A DNA stretch of 41,026 nt from an uncultured Lachnospiraceae bacterium. Lineage in GTDB: Bacteria; Bacillota; Clostridia; Lachnospirales; Lachnospiraceae. The notes beneath the pieces are model-generated. The model did not search any database. It was given only the letters and a program-made list of their open reading frames with translations, and was not told the origin of the DNA. Position 1 is the stretch's first letter, and each line of letters starts with the position of its first letter. The stretch is taken from positions 1-41,026 of the forward strand of contig CANREB010000020.1 in assembly GCA_947629525.1 (NCBI GenBank), in the 5' to 3' direction. Shown one piece after another: positions 16,543 to 24,764 of this stretch. The translations under genes and the position numbers were made by a program.

Positions 16543-17295
16543 ATGGCTGTTACGATTAAATCAAATCGGGAAATTGAATTGATGAGAGAGTCATGCCGGC
16601 TGCTTGCAAATATTTTTGAGGAGCTTGGCAATTCTGTTAAACCCGGTATTTCCACCTTGTCGATAGACCGGCTTGGCGAGAAACTTATAAGAAGCTGCGG
16701 ATGCGTACCTAATTTTCTTCATTATGAAGGATATCCTGCTTCAATATGCGTGTCGGTAAACGATGAAGTTGTACATGGCATTCCAAGGGCTAACAGGATC
16801 CTTCACGAAGGCGATATCGTAAGCCTTGATGCGGGTCTTATATACAAAGGGTATCATTCGGATATGGCGAGGACTTTCGGGGTAGGAAAGATAAGCGATG
16901 ACGCCCGTAAACTTATAGAAGAGACGCGCAATTCTTTCTTTGAGGGAGTGAGCAAGGCTAAGCAGGGCAATCATCTGTATGATATATCAAATACCATTGA
17001 TGATTATATATCGCAGTTTGGCTACGGGATAGTAGAGGATCTGACAGGTCATGGAATAGGGACATCGCTTCATGAGGATCCGCAGATACCCAATTTCAGA
17101 CAGAAGCGCAGAGGATTAAAGCTTCAAGCAGGAATGACGCTTGCAATAGAGCCGATGATAAATATGGGGCGCGCGGATGTGGAATGGCTTGAAGATGATT
17201 GGACAGTGGTGACTGAGGACGGTTCGTTGTCAGCCCATTATGAGAATACCGTACTGATAACTGACGGAGAACCCGAAATACTCACTCTTTTGTAG
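16543..17295 (+). CDS. map: methionine aminopeptidase type I
   Basis: The 250-residue enzyme removes the initiator methionine from nascent proteins. The pita-bread metal ligands are visible: Asp in SLDAG, Asp in HSDMARTF, His in GHGIG, Glu in AIEPM and Glu in HYENT. The ATG at 16543 is chosen because CAGGAGGT lies 7 bases upstream and the result matches the usual length; the open frame reaches back to 16501 without such a site. The downstream KOW gene uses a ribosome binding site that overlaps the map stop codon. Confidence 0.96.
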   Translation: MAVTIKSNREIELMRESCRLLANIFEELGNSVKPGISTLSIDRLGEKLIRSCGCVPNFLHYEGYPASICVSVNDEVVHGIPRANRILHEGDIVSLDAGLIYKGYHSDMARTFGVGKISDDARKLIEETRNSFFEGVSKAKQGNHLYDISNTIDDYISQFGYGIVEDLTGHGIGTSLHEDPQIPNFRQKRRGLKLQAGMTLAIEPMINMGRADVEWLEDDWTVVTEDGSLSAHYENTVLITDGEPEILTLL

Positions 17296-17306
17296 GAGAA
17301 ATCAAT

Positions 17307-17573
17307 ATGCAAGGATATTTAGCCTATTCCCTTGCAGGTCATGATAAAGACAGAATATATCTTATTATAAAAGAAGATGCTGACTATGTGTGGCTTGTTG
17401 ACGGTGAATTCAGAACGCTTGATAACCCCAAGAAAAAAAACAAAAAACATATCCAGATCATAAAAAAATATGGTCAGGAGACCGATCTTGAAGTAATAAC
17501 AAACGAGAAGATCAAGTATGTTATTAAGAGGCTGTCTGGTAAAGACATTAAGCAGGTAACAGATAGGCAATAG
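17307..17573 (+). CDS. KOW domain RNA-binding protein (L14e/L27e-like)
   Basis: This 88-residue protein has a KOW/SH3-like fold in its first part: GYLAYSLAGHDKDRIYLII, then VWLVDGEFRTLDNPKKKNKKHIQ. It belongs to the COG2163 type of small RNA-binding proteins that occupy this position, between map and infA, in many Clostridia. Its binding target is not established; the location and Lys-rich loop (about residues 42-50) point to rRNA or the ribosome. The TAGGAG ribosome binding site overlaps the map stop codon, so the two are coupled. Confidence 0.85.
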   Translation: MQGYLAYSLAGHDKDRIYLIIKEDADYVWLVDGEFRTLDNPKKKNKKHIQIIKKYGQETDLEVITNEKIKYVIKRLSGKDIKQVTDRQ

Positions 17574-17614
17574 GTTGTGCGTGTCAGACGCAGAAATAAG
17601 GAGAACAGAGAACA

Positions 17615-17833
17615 ATGTCAAAATCCGATGTAATCGAAATTGAAGGAACAGTAGTAGAGAAACTTCCTAACACAATGTTTCAGGTGGAACTTGAAAACGG
17701 TCACAGAGTGCTTGCGCACATAAGCGGCAAACTCAGACAGAATTTTATCCGCATACTTCCCGGCGACAAAGTAACGCTTGAACTTTCGCCGTATGATCTG
17801 AGCAAAGGCAGGATAATCTGGCGAGACAAGTAA
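17615..17833 (+). CDS. infA: translation initiation factor IF-1
   Basis: The 72-residue OB-fold protein starts [19 protein letters not shown] and ends in [12 protein letters not shown], all hallmarks of IF-1. It binds the 30S A site and assists IF-2 and IF-3. AAGGAG lies upstream of the ATG. It follows the KOW gene after 41 bases. Confidence 0.97.
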   Translation: MSKSDVIEIEGTVVEKLPNTMFQVELENGHRVLAHISGKLRQNFIRILPGDKVTLELSPYDLSKGRIIWRDK

Positions 17834-17878
17834 TATATGGAATAAGTTGAAAAAAATTGAAAATTCTTTTACTAAGGC

Positions 17879-17907
17879 TTGCAATTGAAATAATGTCGTG
17901 ATATAAT
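17879..17907 (+). promoter_or_regulatory. internal promoter before rpmJ and the alpha operon
   Basis: TTGCAA (17879-17884), a 17-base spacer and perfect TATAAT (17902-17907) stand in the 106-bp infA-rpmJ gap. A-tracts lie just upstream (about 17846-17866). This near-consensus promoter can express rpmJ and the alpha genes, including rpoA, independently of the S10 promoter 13 kb away. Confidence 0.8.
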
Positions 17908-17939
17908 GAAAAACGGTCTTTTTGAAAGGAGGGTTTAAC

Positions 17940-18053
17940 ATGAAAGTTAGATCATCGGTAAAACCTATTTGCGAAAAGTGCAAAGTTATCAAGAGAAAAG
18001 GACGAATCAGAATTATCTGTGAGAATCCTAAGCACAAACAGAGACAGGGTTGA
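17940..18053 (+). CDS. rpmJ: 50S ribosomal protein L36, zinc-binding form
   Basis: The 37-residue protein is [20 protein letters not shown] followed by [17 protein letters not shown]. Cys11, Cys14, Cys27 and His32 form the zinc site of the C+ form. AAAGGAGGG precedes the ATG at 17940. The gene lies alone between an internal promoter and the structured leader of rpsM. Confidence 0.97.
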   Translation: MKVRSSVKPICEKCKVIKRKGRIRIICENPKHKQRQG

Positions 18054-18290
18054 TCTGTATTAAAGAGCGGCTGAGGCGCATACGGCTAAACCGTCAGATG
18101 ACCGGTGCGCTATAAATATATGACAGAGTTGCTGTCGTGTGTTTACTTCTTGATACCGAGAAATATTTTCGCAGAACATCCGTTAATCTTTAAACGGATG
18201 CCGATAAGTATCGGAAAAATCGGGTAATGCCCGATCGGGTGATTGTACCCCAATCAATTAGTTTACTATTATTAAATGGAGGAATTTAAC
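18054..18290 (+). promoter_or_regulatory. structured leader of the alpha operon (rpsM-rplQ)
   Basis: At least five hairpins can be drawn in this 237-base spacer. They are GCGCA (18076-18080)/TGCGC (18106-18110) enclosing ACGG/CCGT (18082-18094); GACAG (18122-18126)/CTGTC (18132-18136); CATCCGTT (18177-18184)/AACGGATG (18193-18200); ATCGGG (18219-18224)/CCCGAT (18230-18235); and GGGT (18237-18240)/ACCC (18247-18250). The last overlaps an alternative GATTG/CAATC pair at 18241-18255. The density of stems just before rpsM suggests autogenous control, for which S4 is the known repressor of the alpha operon in E. coli. No homology to the E. coli pseudoknot can be claimed. Confidence 0.6.
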
Positions 18291-18659
18291 ATGGCTCGTA
18301 TTGCTGGTGTTGACTTACCAAGGGAAAAACGTGTGGAAATTGGCTTAACTTACATCTACGGCATCGGTAGAGTAAGCTCTAACAAGATTTTGGAGAAGGC
18401 GGGAGTTAATCCCGATATCCGTGTAAGAGATCTGACTGATGACGATGTAAAGAAAATCAGCTCTATTATCGATGAAGAGTATATGGTAGAGGGTGACTTG
18501 AGACGTGAGATCGCCCTTAACATTAAGCGTCTTCAGGAGATTGGCTGCTATCGCGGCATCCGTCACAGAAAGGGACTTCCTGTCCGCGGTCAGAAGACAA
18601 AAACAAACGCAAGGACAAGAAAAGGTCCCAAGCGTACTGTTGCAAACAAGAAGAAGTAA
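18291..18659 (+). CDS. rpsM: 30S ribosomal protein S13
   Basis: The 122-residue protein starts [20 protein letters not shown] and contains the helix-two-turn-helix region and the C-terminal [20 protein letters not shown] (about 94-113). It contacts the P-site tRNA and S19. The ATG at 18291 has TGGAGG 8 bases upstream; five in-frame codons before it are ignored. Confidence 0.97.
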   Translation: MARIAGVDLPREKRVEIGLTYIYGIGRVSSNKILEKAGVNPDIRVRDLTDDDVKKISSIIDEEYMVEGDLRREIALNIKRLQEIGCYRGIRHRKGLPVRGQKTKTNARTRKGPKRTVANKKK

Positions 18660-18706
18660 TTATAACAAGTAATCAATTATTGTATGAGAAAGTAGGTTAG
18701 TTTAAA

Positions 18707-19102
18707 ATGGCTAAAAAAGTTGCGAAAAAAGTAACAAAAAAGCGTGTAAAGAAAAACGTTGAACGTGGACAGGCACATATCCAGTCGTCATTTAACAACA
18801 CTATCGTTACATTGACGGACTTAGAGGGTAATGCTCTTTCTTGGGCAAGTGCAGGTGGTCTGGGATTTAGAGGTTCAAAGAAATCTACTCCGTACGCTGC
18901 ACAGATGGCGGCTGAGACAGCTACCAAGGCAGCTTTGGTACATGGTTTGAAATCCGTAGATGTTATGGTAAAGGGACCCGGTTCGGGAAGAGAAGCTGCC
19001 ATAAGGGCACTTCAGGCATGCGGTCTTGAAGTAACGAGTATTAAGGATGTAACGGCAGTTCCTCACAATGGCTGTCGTCCGCCGAAGCGTCGTAGAGTTT
19101 AA
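18707..19102 (+). CDS. rpsK: 30S ribosomal protein S11
   Basis: The 131-residue product has a Lys-rich start, [21 protein letters not shown], and the invariant ending [12 protein letters not shown]. It forms the platform near the E site. The ribosome binding site (AGTAGGTT) is clearly weaker than those of its neighbours, and the gap to rpsM is 47 bases, so some coupling or secondary-structure help is possible. Confidence 0.97.
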   Translation: MAKKVAKKVTKKRVKKNVERGQAHIQSSFNNTIVTLTDLEGNALSWASAGGLGFRGSKKSTPYAAQMAAETATKAALVHGLKSVDVMVKGPGSGREAAIRALQACGLEVTSIKDVTAVPHNGCRPPKRRRV

Positions 19103-19119
19103 TTTAGGAGGATAAAGAC

Positions 19120-19713
19120 ATGGCAGTTAATAGAGTTCCTGTACTTAAAAGATGCAGGTCACTTGATTTGGACCCTGTATTTTTGGGATATGATAAGAAG
19201 TCAAAGAGAAAATCACCGAGAGCCGGCAAGAAGATGAGTGAGTATGCTTTACAGCTCAGAGAGAAACAGAAAGCTAAATTTATATATGGCGTTCTTGAGA
19301 AACCTTTCCGTAATTATTATGAGAGAGCCGACAGGATGAGGGGCATGACAGGTGAGAACCTTATGATCCTTCTTGAGAGAAGGCTTGATAATGTGGTTTT
19401 CAGAATGGGCTTTGCAAGAACAAGACGCGAGGCAAGGCAGATCGTTGACCATAAGCACATTTTAGTAAACGGAAAGTGCATCAATATACCCTCATACCTT
19501 GTTCATACAGGTGATGTCATCGAGGTAAAAGAAAAAGCAAAGGGTATGCAGAGATATAAGGAGATCAGCGAAGTTACTAACGGCAGATTAGTTCCTGAGT
19601 GGATTGATGTAGACCAGGAGAATTTCAAGGGAACGATAAAGGAGTTGCCTTCAAGAGAGGCTATTGACGTTCCTGTAGATGAGATGCTTATAGTCGAGTT
19701 ATATTCTAAGTAA
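19120..19713 (+). CDS. rpsD: 30S ribosomal protein S4
   Basis: This 197-residue S4 has its S4 RNA-binding domain at about 88-150 (RRLDNVVFRMGFARTRREAR, LVNGKCINIPSYLV). The N-terminal zinc cluster is absent, so it is the zinc-independent form. S4 nucleates 30S assembly and is a translational repressor in several bacteria. Here it lies inside the alpha operon, unlike Bacillus where rpsD is separate. AGGAGG precedes the ATG. Confidence 0.97.
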   Translation: MAVNRVPVLKRCRSLDLDPVFLGYDKKSKRKSPRAGKKMSEYALQLREKQKAKFIYGVLEKPFRNYYERADRMRGMTGENLMILLERRLDNVVFRMGFARTRREARQIVDHKHILVNGKCINIPSYLVHTGDVIEVKEKAKGMQRYKEISEVTNGRLVPEWIDVDQENFKGTIKELPSREAIDVPVDEMLIVELYSK

Positions 19714-19754
19714 TCAGGGTTTTATCATCAAATTCATAAAGGAGGGTATTTACA

Positions 19755-20720
19755 GTGTTGGCATTTGATTTTGACAGTCCAAATATTGAAGTGGCAGAAA
19801 TCTCTGAAGACAAAAGGTACGGTAAGTTTATTGTTGAACCTTTAGAGAGAGGTTATGGAATTACACTGGGCAATTCTCTCAGAAGAATTATGCTTGCTTC
19901 TCTGCCCGGCGCGGCTGTGAGTCAGGTAAAGATTGACGGTGTGCTGCATGAATTCAGTTCCATCCCCGGTGTTAAGGAGGATGTGACAGAGATCATCATG
20001 AACCTTAAAAGTCTGGCTATTAAGAACAACAGCGAAACTGACGAGGTAAAAAAGGCTGTAATCGACTTTGAAGGCGAAGGCGTTGTTACAGCAGCAGATA
20101 TTCAGGTCGATCAGGACATTGAAATTATGAATCCCGAGCAGGTAATTGCCACACTTTCCGGCGGCAAGGACAGCAAGCTTTATATGGAAATACTTATTTC
20201 AAAAGGCAGGGGTTATATCAGTGCAGAAAAGAATAAGACTGAGGATCTGCCGATAGGTGTTATTGCAGTTGATTCCATATTTACCCCTGTAGAGAGAGTA
20301 AATGTTACCGTAGAAAATACCCGTGTAGGTCAGATCACAGATTATGATAAGCTGACTTTAGACGTATATACCGACGCCACGCTTGCGCCTGATGAGGCTG
20401 TCAGTCTTGCGGCGAAGGTATTGAGCGAGCATCTTAAATTGTTCATCAATCTTTCCGAAAACGCTAAAAATGCGGAAGTTATGATAGAGAAAGAAGATGA
20501 CGAGAAAGAAAAAGTGCTTGAGATGAGTATCGACGAATTGGAGCTTTCAGTTCGTTCTTACAACTGCCTTAAGAGGGCAGGTATCAATACAGTTGAGGAG
20601 CTTACCAACAAGACGCCCGAAGATATGATGAAGGTGCGTAATCTTGGCCGCAAGTCCCTTGAGGAAGTATTGGCAAAACTGAAGGAATTAGGCTTACAGC
20701 TTAGTCCGTCAGATGAATAA
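19755..20720 (+). CDS. rpoA: RNA polymerase alpha subunit
   Basis: The 321-residue protein has the assembly domain (1 to about 235, with [18 protein letters not shown] at 38-55) and the DNA-binding C-terminal domain (about 257-315, with [16 protein letters not shown] and NLGRKSLEE). An acidic linker lies at 245-256. Translation starts at GTG (19755) after GGAGGG; the next in-frame ATG is too far inside. The C-terminal domain would read the A-tract element at the S10 promoter. Confidence 0.98.
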   Translation: MLAFDFDSPNIEVAEISEDKRYGKFIVEPLERGYGITLGNSLRRIMLASLPGAAVSQVKIDGVLHEFSSIPGVKEDVTEIIMNLKSLAIKNNSETDEVKKAVIDFEGEGVVTAADIQVDQDIEIMNPEQVIATLSGGKDSKLYMEILISKGRGYISAEKNKTEDLPIGVIAVDSIFTPVERVNVTVENTRVGQITDYDKLTLDVYTDATLAPDEAVSLAAKVLSEHLKLFINLSENAKNAEVMIEKEDDEKEKVLEMSIDELELSVRSYNCLKRAGINTVEELTNKTPEDMMKVRNLGRKSLEEVLAKLKELGLQLSPSDE

Positions 20721-20750
20721 ATAAATCAACTAATTAATTAGTTGATTTAT
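20721..20750. repeat. 30-bp perfect palindrome between rpoA and rplQ
   Basis: ATAAATCAACTAATT (20721-20735) is followed with no gap by its exact reverse complement (20736-20750), starting one base after the rpoA stop. In RNA it would form a stem of up to 13 bp with a 4-base loop. No T run follows, so termination is not predicted. As DNA it has the symmetry of a dimeric operator. Its role is unknown. Confidence 0.9.
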
Positions 20751-20916
20751 GCAGATGCGGTAATCCCAAAGTGTTCGTGTCTGTGCTCATGAAATGGAAA
20801 TGTTGACTGACATTTGATAAGTAAGTCCGAAGCGCGTTGTCATTTGTTCCACTAATGAGGGCGCCTACATACATCAAAATATAGGCGGTATGTCCTCGAA
20901 ACGAAAGGAGCCGATT
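20751..20916 (+). promoter_or_regulatory. rest of the rpoA-rplQ spacer, possible rplQ leader
   Basis: This non-coding stretch holds a hairpin CGCCTA (20862-20867)/TAGGCG (20882-20887) 30 bases before the rplQ start. Short complementary words such as ATGT/ACAT near 20802-20815 are also present. No convincing -35/-10 pair was found. A spacer this long is unusual for rpoA-rplQ, which are often nearly adjacent. Confidence 0.4.
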
Positions 20917-21459
20917 ATGGCAGGTTATAGAAAACTTGGCAGAACATCAAGCCAAAGAAAAGCATTGCTCAGGGGTCAGGTTACTTCCCTGATTGCAAGC
21001 AAGGATGGAAGAATTATCACTACACAGGCAAGAGCTAAAGAAGTACAGAAGATCGTGGAAGGACTTGTTGCGTTAGCCGTAAAAGAAAAAGATAACTATG
21101 AGATGGTTAAAGTTACGGCTAAAGTTCCCAGAAAAGATAAGGACGGCAAGAGAGTCAAGGAAGTAAAGGACGGCAAGAGGGTTACTGTCTATGATGAAGT
21201 AGAGAAGGAGATAAAGAAAGATATGCCTTCAAGACTTCATGCCAGAAGACAGATGCTTAAAGTGTTATACTCTTATACAGAAGTTCCGCAGAGCAATGCG
21301 GGCAGAAAGAGAAACACTAAAAAGATTGACCTTGCGGCTAAGCTTTTTGATGAGATCGCGCCTAAGTATGTTGGACGCAACGGTGGTTACACAAGGATCA
21401 TCAAGATAGGTCAGCGTAAAGGTGACGGAGCTATGCAGGTAGTTCTTGAGTTTGTATAA
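20917..21459 (+). CDS. rplQ: 50S ribosomal protein L17 with internal insertion
   Basis: The 180-residue protein has the L17 N-terminal part ([20 protein letters not shown], residues 3-22) and C-terminal part ([20 protein letters not shown], about 147-166). It is about 60 residues longer than the Bacillus protein. The extra Lys-rich segment lies at about residues 58-108 and contains a 9-residue tandem repeat KDGKRV(K/T)(E/V)(V/Y). L17 lies near the tunnel exit, so the insertion probably projects from the surface. The ATG at 20917 has AAAGGAG 6 bases upstream. It is the last gene before the terminator of the superoperon. Confidence 0.95.
   Translation: MAGYRKLGRTSSQRKALLRGQVTSLIASKDGRIITTQARAKEVQKIVEGLVALAVKEKDNYEMVKVTAKVPRKDKDGKRVKEVKDGKRVTVYDEVEKEIKKDMPSRLHARRQMLKVLYSYTEVPQSNAGRKRNTKKIDLAAKLFDEIAPKYVGRNGGYTRIIKIGQRKGDGAMQVVLEFV
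21139..21190 (+). repeat. 27-bp direct repeat inside the L17 insertion
   Basis: AAGGACGGCAAGAG occurs at 21139-21152 and again at 21166-21179, a period of 27 bp (9 codons). It encodes KDGKRV twice. This suggests that part of the L17 insertion grew by tandem duplication. Confidence 0.75.
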
Positions 21460-21488
21460 TATAAATCGTATAAGTTCTGTACGCAAAT

Positions 21489-21516
21489 ACGCTCCCATAT
21501 TTTGGGAGCGTTTTTT
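21489..21516 (+). terminator. intrinsic terminator of the ribosomal superoperon
   Basis: ACGCTCCCA (21489-21497) pairs with TGGGAGCGT (21503-21511) over a five-base loop and is followed by a run of Ts to 21516. It is placed 30 bases after rplQ. Confidence 0.93.
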
Positions 21517-21591
21517 GAAAAGGCGACGTATAAACAATGGAAGGACTCACATACTATGCTTAAATGATGCTTATTGGAAGGATATGGTATA

Positions 21592-22176
21592 ATGACAAGG
21601 AAAGAAGCAAGTTATTTTTTGGGCATAAAAGAGGACGCTGATGAAGAGCAGATAAAAAAAGCATACAGATACAAGGCGAAACTTTATCATCCTGACGCTA
21701 ATCCCAATATTGATACAAGGGATTTTTATATAAAGGCACAGATGGCGTACGAATATCTGATGAACAACCCTTATACCCCGACAGATAACCAGAATACTAC
21801 GACGGTAAACAGCGCATATAATTCACCATTTTATTATACTATGCCGCAGCCGAAAAGACCTGCTAAGATATTCTCGACTGATAACAAGGCAAGAGCACAG
21901 TATCAACAGCAGAAGATTAAAGAAAAAGAACGTAAAAAAGTCATGCAGTGGGAAAACGATACCAAGGCGGCAAGACAGGCTGCACCGCTTTCAAGCCACC
22001 ACACGGAGTCTGCTAAGTCATATGAGGAGGAAGTCCTTCAAAAGATCAGGGCAATATGGATAGCAGAGACAATAAAACGTCAGATCGATTTGGATAAGCA
22101 GCATAAAGAAGCTTTGCAGCGCAGAAAGCTATACAAGGCGTTTATGCAGCAGAAAATTCAAGAGGAAGACAACTAG
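21592..22176 (+). CDS. J-domain (DnaJ-like) protein
   Basis: The 194-residue protein begins with a J domain (about 5-58): [20 protein letters not shown], the HPD tripeptide at 33-35, and a fourth helix [14 protein letters not shown]. The HPD motif shows that it can stimulate an Hsp70 ATPase. After it comes an Asn/Thr-rich linker and a highly charged helical tail (about 95-194) with no zinc finger or client-binding domain of classic DnaJ. The ATG at 21592 has GGAAGG 10 bases upstream. The ecfA1 gene starts one base after its stop, so it is co-transcribed with the ECF module. Its client is unknown. Confidence 0.85.
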   Translation: MTRKEASYFLGIKEDADEEQIKKAYRYKAKLYHPDANPNIDTRDFYIKAQMAYEYLMNNPYTPTDNQNTTTVNSAYNSPFYYTMPQPKRPAKIFSTDNKARAQYQQQKIKEKERKKVMQWENDTKAARQAAPLSSHHTESAKSYEEEVLQKIRAIWIAETIKRQIDLDKQHKEALQRRKLYKAFMQQKIQEEDN

Positions 22177-22177
22177 T

Positions 22178-23041
22178 ATGGGAATCATTAAGGTTAAGGA
22201 TTTGATCTTTGAATATATAAGACGTGACGAGGAAGGAAACGTCGAAGGCATTACGACTGCGATAGATGATATAAACCTTGATATTGAGCAGGGAGATTTT
22301 GTATCTGTTTTAGGTCATAACGGTTCGGGTAAATCGACGCTTGCCAAACATCTGAATGCGATTTTATATCCAACGGAAGGCACTGTATGGGTAGACGGCA
22401 AGGACACTCAGAATAACGAGTATATATGGGACATAAGACAGACGGCAGGAATGGTTTTCCAAAATCCCGATAATCAGATCATAGGTCAGGTGGTCGAGGA
22501 AGATGTAGGCTTTGGTCCTGAAAATATGGGCGTCCTCACAAAAGAGATATGGGAAAGAGTCGATGAAAGTCTGAAAGCAGTGGGGATGTATGAATTTAGA
22601 AAATATTCCCCCAACAAACTCTCGGGCGGTCAGAAGCAGAGGGTATCTATTGCGGGAGTTATAGCCATGCACCCCAAATGTATAATACTGGATGAACCGA
22701 CGGCGATGCTTGACCCTAAAGGGCGCAGGGAAGTAATACGCGCAGTCCGTGCGTTGAACGATGTTGAGCACATTACAGTTATCCTGATAACGCATTACAT
22801 GGACGAGGTCATCTATTCTGACAAAGTCTATGTAATGGACAAAGGAAAGATAGCGCTTCATGGAACCCCGAGGGAAATATTTTCCAAGGTGGAGCGTTTA
22901 AAAGAACTCAGACTTGATGTTCCGCAGGTAACGCTGCTTGCCCATGAACTTAAAGAAGCCGGCATTCCCATGCCTGACGGGATTCTTACCAAAGAAGAGT
23001 TCGCGGCGGCATTTGATGAATGTGTCAATAGGGCAATATAG
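22178..23041 (+). CDS. ecfA1: ECF transporter ATPase EcfA1
   Basis: The 287-residue ABC ATPase has Walker [10 protein letters not shown] at 46-54, a Q-loop in QNPDNQ (95-100), LSGGQ at 148-152, Walker [12 protein letters not shown] at 170-180 and the switch His206. QNPDNQ is typical of CbiO/EcfA1 proteins. With EcfA2 and EcfT it forms the energising module that drives exchangeable substrate-binding S components for vitamins or metals. No S component is present in this window, so the module is of the shared type (group II). It follows the J-domain gene by one base. Confidence 0.95.
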   Translation: MGIIKVKDLIFEYIRRDEEGNVEGITTAIDDINLDIEQGDFVSVLGHNGSGKSTLAKHLNAILYPTEGTVWVDGKDTQNNEYIWDIRQTAGMVFQNPDNQIIGQVVEEDVGFGPENMGVLTKEIWERVDESLKAVGMYEFRKYSPNKLSGGQKQRVSIAGVIAMHPKCIILDEPTAMLDPKGRREVIRAVRALNDVEHITVILITHYMDEVIYSDKVYVMDKGKIALHGTPREIFSKVERLKELRLDVPQVTLLAHELKEAGIPMPDGILTKEEFAAAFDECVNRAI

Positions 23042-23059
23042 GCAGAGAGGATAGTAAAT

Positions 23060-23932
23060 ATGCCGATTATTTTAGATAAGGTAAGCCATGTATATGGTGA
23101 AGATACCGCTATGGCGGTAACGGCACTTAAAAATATAAGCCTTGTCATTCCTGACGGGCAGTTTATCGGGCTTATAGGTCATACAGGTTCGGGAAAATCA
23201 ACACTGATACAGCATTTGAACGGTCTTATCAAGGCGACAAGCGGGAATATTTATTTTAACGGTGAAGATATAGATGCCGATGATTTTGATAAAAAGAGAT
23301 TAAGAAGTAAGGTAGGGCTTGTATTTCAATACCCTGAACATCAGCTCTTTGAAACCGATGTATTTTCGGATGTATGTTACGGACCCAAAAACTTGGGGCT
23401 GACGCAGAAGGAAATCCAGCTCAGGGCATATGAGGCGCTGAAACTTGTAGGGATAGAGGACGAGTATTTTTATCAGTCGCCGTTTGACCTTTCAGGCGGT
23501 CAGAAAAGACGTGTCGCGATTGCTGGAGTGCTGGCGATGAAACCCGAGGTGCTCATTCTTGACGAGCCCACGGCAGGTCTTGATCCTGAAGGAAGAGATG
23601 AGATCTTAGATCAGATATCAAAACTGAAAAAGGAAACAGGGATAACGGTAATACTTGTGTCGCACAGTATGGAAGACGTTGCAAAGTATGTTGACAGGAT
23701 CATAGTAATGAACCGTGGGAGCGTAATGTTTGACGATGAGCCAAAGGAAGTGTTCAGACACTGTGAAGAACTTGAAAGTGTGGGACTTGCCGCACCGCAG
23801 GTAACGTATATTATGAAAAAGCTGCGCGACAACGGATATGATGTGAGAGACGACGTTACCACGATCGAGGAAGCAAAAACGGAGATCATACGGTATTTTT
23901 CAAATCTGAAGTCTGCAAAAACAAGGGGGTAG
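23060..23932 (+). CDS. ecfA2: ECF transporter ATPase EcfA2
   Basis: The 290-residue second ABC ATPase has Walker A GHTGSGKST at 40-48, Q-loop QYPEHQLF (90-97), LSGGQ at 144-148 and Walker B ILDEPTAGLDP at 166-176. QYPEHQLF marks the EcfA2 type, which pairs with EcfA1 to make an asymmetric ATPase dimer. A C-terminal extension of about 50 residues fits the ECF family. It follows ecfA1 by 18 bases with an AGAGG ribosome binding site. Confidence 0.95.
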   Translation: MPIILDKVSHVYGEDTAMAVTALKNISLVIPDGQFIGLIGHTGSGKSTLIQHLNGLIKATSGNIYFNGEDIDADDFDKKRLRSKVGLVFQYPEHQLFETDVFSDVCYGPKNLGLTQKEIQLRAYEALKLVGIEDEYFYQSPFDLSGGQKRRVAIAGVLAMKPEVLILDEPTAGLDPEGRDEILDQISKLKKETGITVILVSHSMEDVAKYVDRIIVMNRGSVMFDDEPKEVFRHCEELESVGLAAPQVTYIMKKLRDNGYDVRDDVTTIEEAKTEIIRYFSNLKSAKTRG

Positions 23933-23942
23933 ATGCCGGAGT

Positions 23943-24764
23943 ATGTTAAGGGATATCACTTTAGGGCAATATTATCAGACGGATTCTGTTATACATAGGC
24001 TTGACCCGCGGGTAAAACTCGCAGCTACGATTATTTTCATAATATCGCTTTTTGTCTTTAACGATATTGCAGGATATATTGTCGCGGCGCTGTTTCTGGC
24101 AATAGTCATAAAACTGTCAAAGGTGCCGTTTAAGTTTATGGTAAAGGGAATGAAAGCGATAGTTTTCCTGCTTATCATCACTGTCGTATTTAACTTGTTT
24201 TTGACGCCGGGCGAACCGGTTTTACGGATTTGGAAACTGACCATTACAAAAGAGGGAATAAAACTCGCGGCATTTTTGGTAATAAGACTGAGTTTTCTTA
24301 TCATCGGTTCGTCGGTCATGACTCTTACGACTACACCTAATCAGCTTACCGATGGAATGGAAAGCCTTATGAGTCCGTTGAAAAAATTAAAAGTGCCCGT
24401 CCACGAAGTAGCTATGATGATGTCGATTGCCTTACGCTTCATTCCGATTTTGATGGAAGAGACAGATAAGATTATGAAAGCGCAGATGGCAAGAGGCGCC
24501 GATTTTGAAAGCGGGAATGTAATAAAAAAGGCAAAGAGCCTTGTTCCGCTTCTTGTTCCGCTGTTTATATCGGCATTTCGACGGGCAAATGATTTGGCAA
24601 TGGCGATGGAGGCGCGCTGTTACAGAGGCGGTGAACACCGCACAAGGATGAAACCGCTTCATTATGTAAAAAGAGATTTTGCCGCATATGCCTGTGTGGC
24701 GCTTTATCTCATAACGGGAGCAGCGGCAGGCAGAATCGCGGAAACGGTGTGTGCTTTGTTATGA
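23943..24764 (+). CDS. ecfT: ECF transporter membrane component EcfT
   Basis: The 273-residue membrane protein starts LRDITLGQYYQTDSVIHRLD (residues 2-21), typical of EcfT. It has several membrane spans and the two coupling-helix motifs with an Ala-Arg core: MARGADF (about 178-184) and EARCYRGGE (about 221-229). These contact the ATPases. Its stop overlaps the truA start (ATGA), a classic arrangement in Firmicutes. Confidence 0.95.
   Translation: MLRDITLGQYYQTDSVIHRLDPRVKLAATIIFIISLFVFNDIAGYIVAALFLAIVIKLSKVPFKFMVKGMKAIVFLLIITVVFNLFLTPGEPVLRIWKLTITKEGIKLAAFLVIRLSFLIIGSSVMTLTTTPNQLTDGMESLMSPLKKLKVPVHEVAMMMSIALRFIPILMEETDKIMKAQMARGADFESGNVIKKAKSLVPLLVPLFISAFRRANDLAMAMEARCYRGGEHRTRMKPLHYVKRDFAAYACVALYLITGAAAGRIAETVCALL

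Noticed and set aside
18054..18290. The spacer before rpsM considered as a tRNA or a known metabolite riboswitch
   Set aside because: No cloverleaf with a T-arm GTTCRA pattern and no conserved riboswitch core could be found. A ribosomal leader fits the context better.
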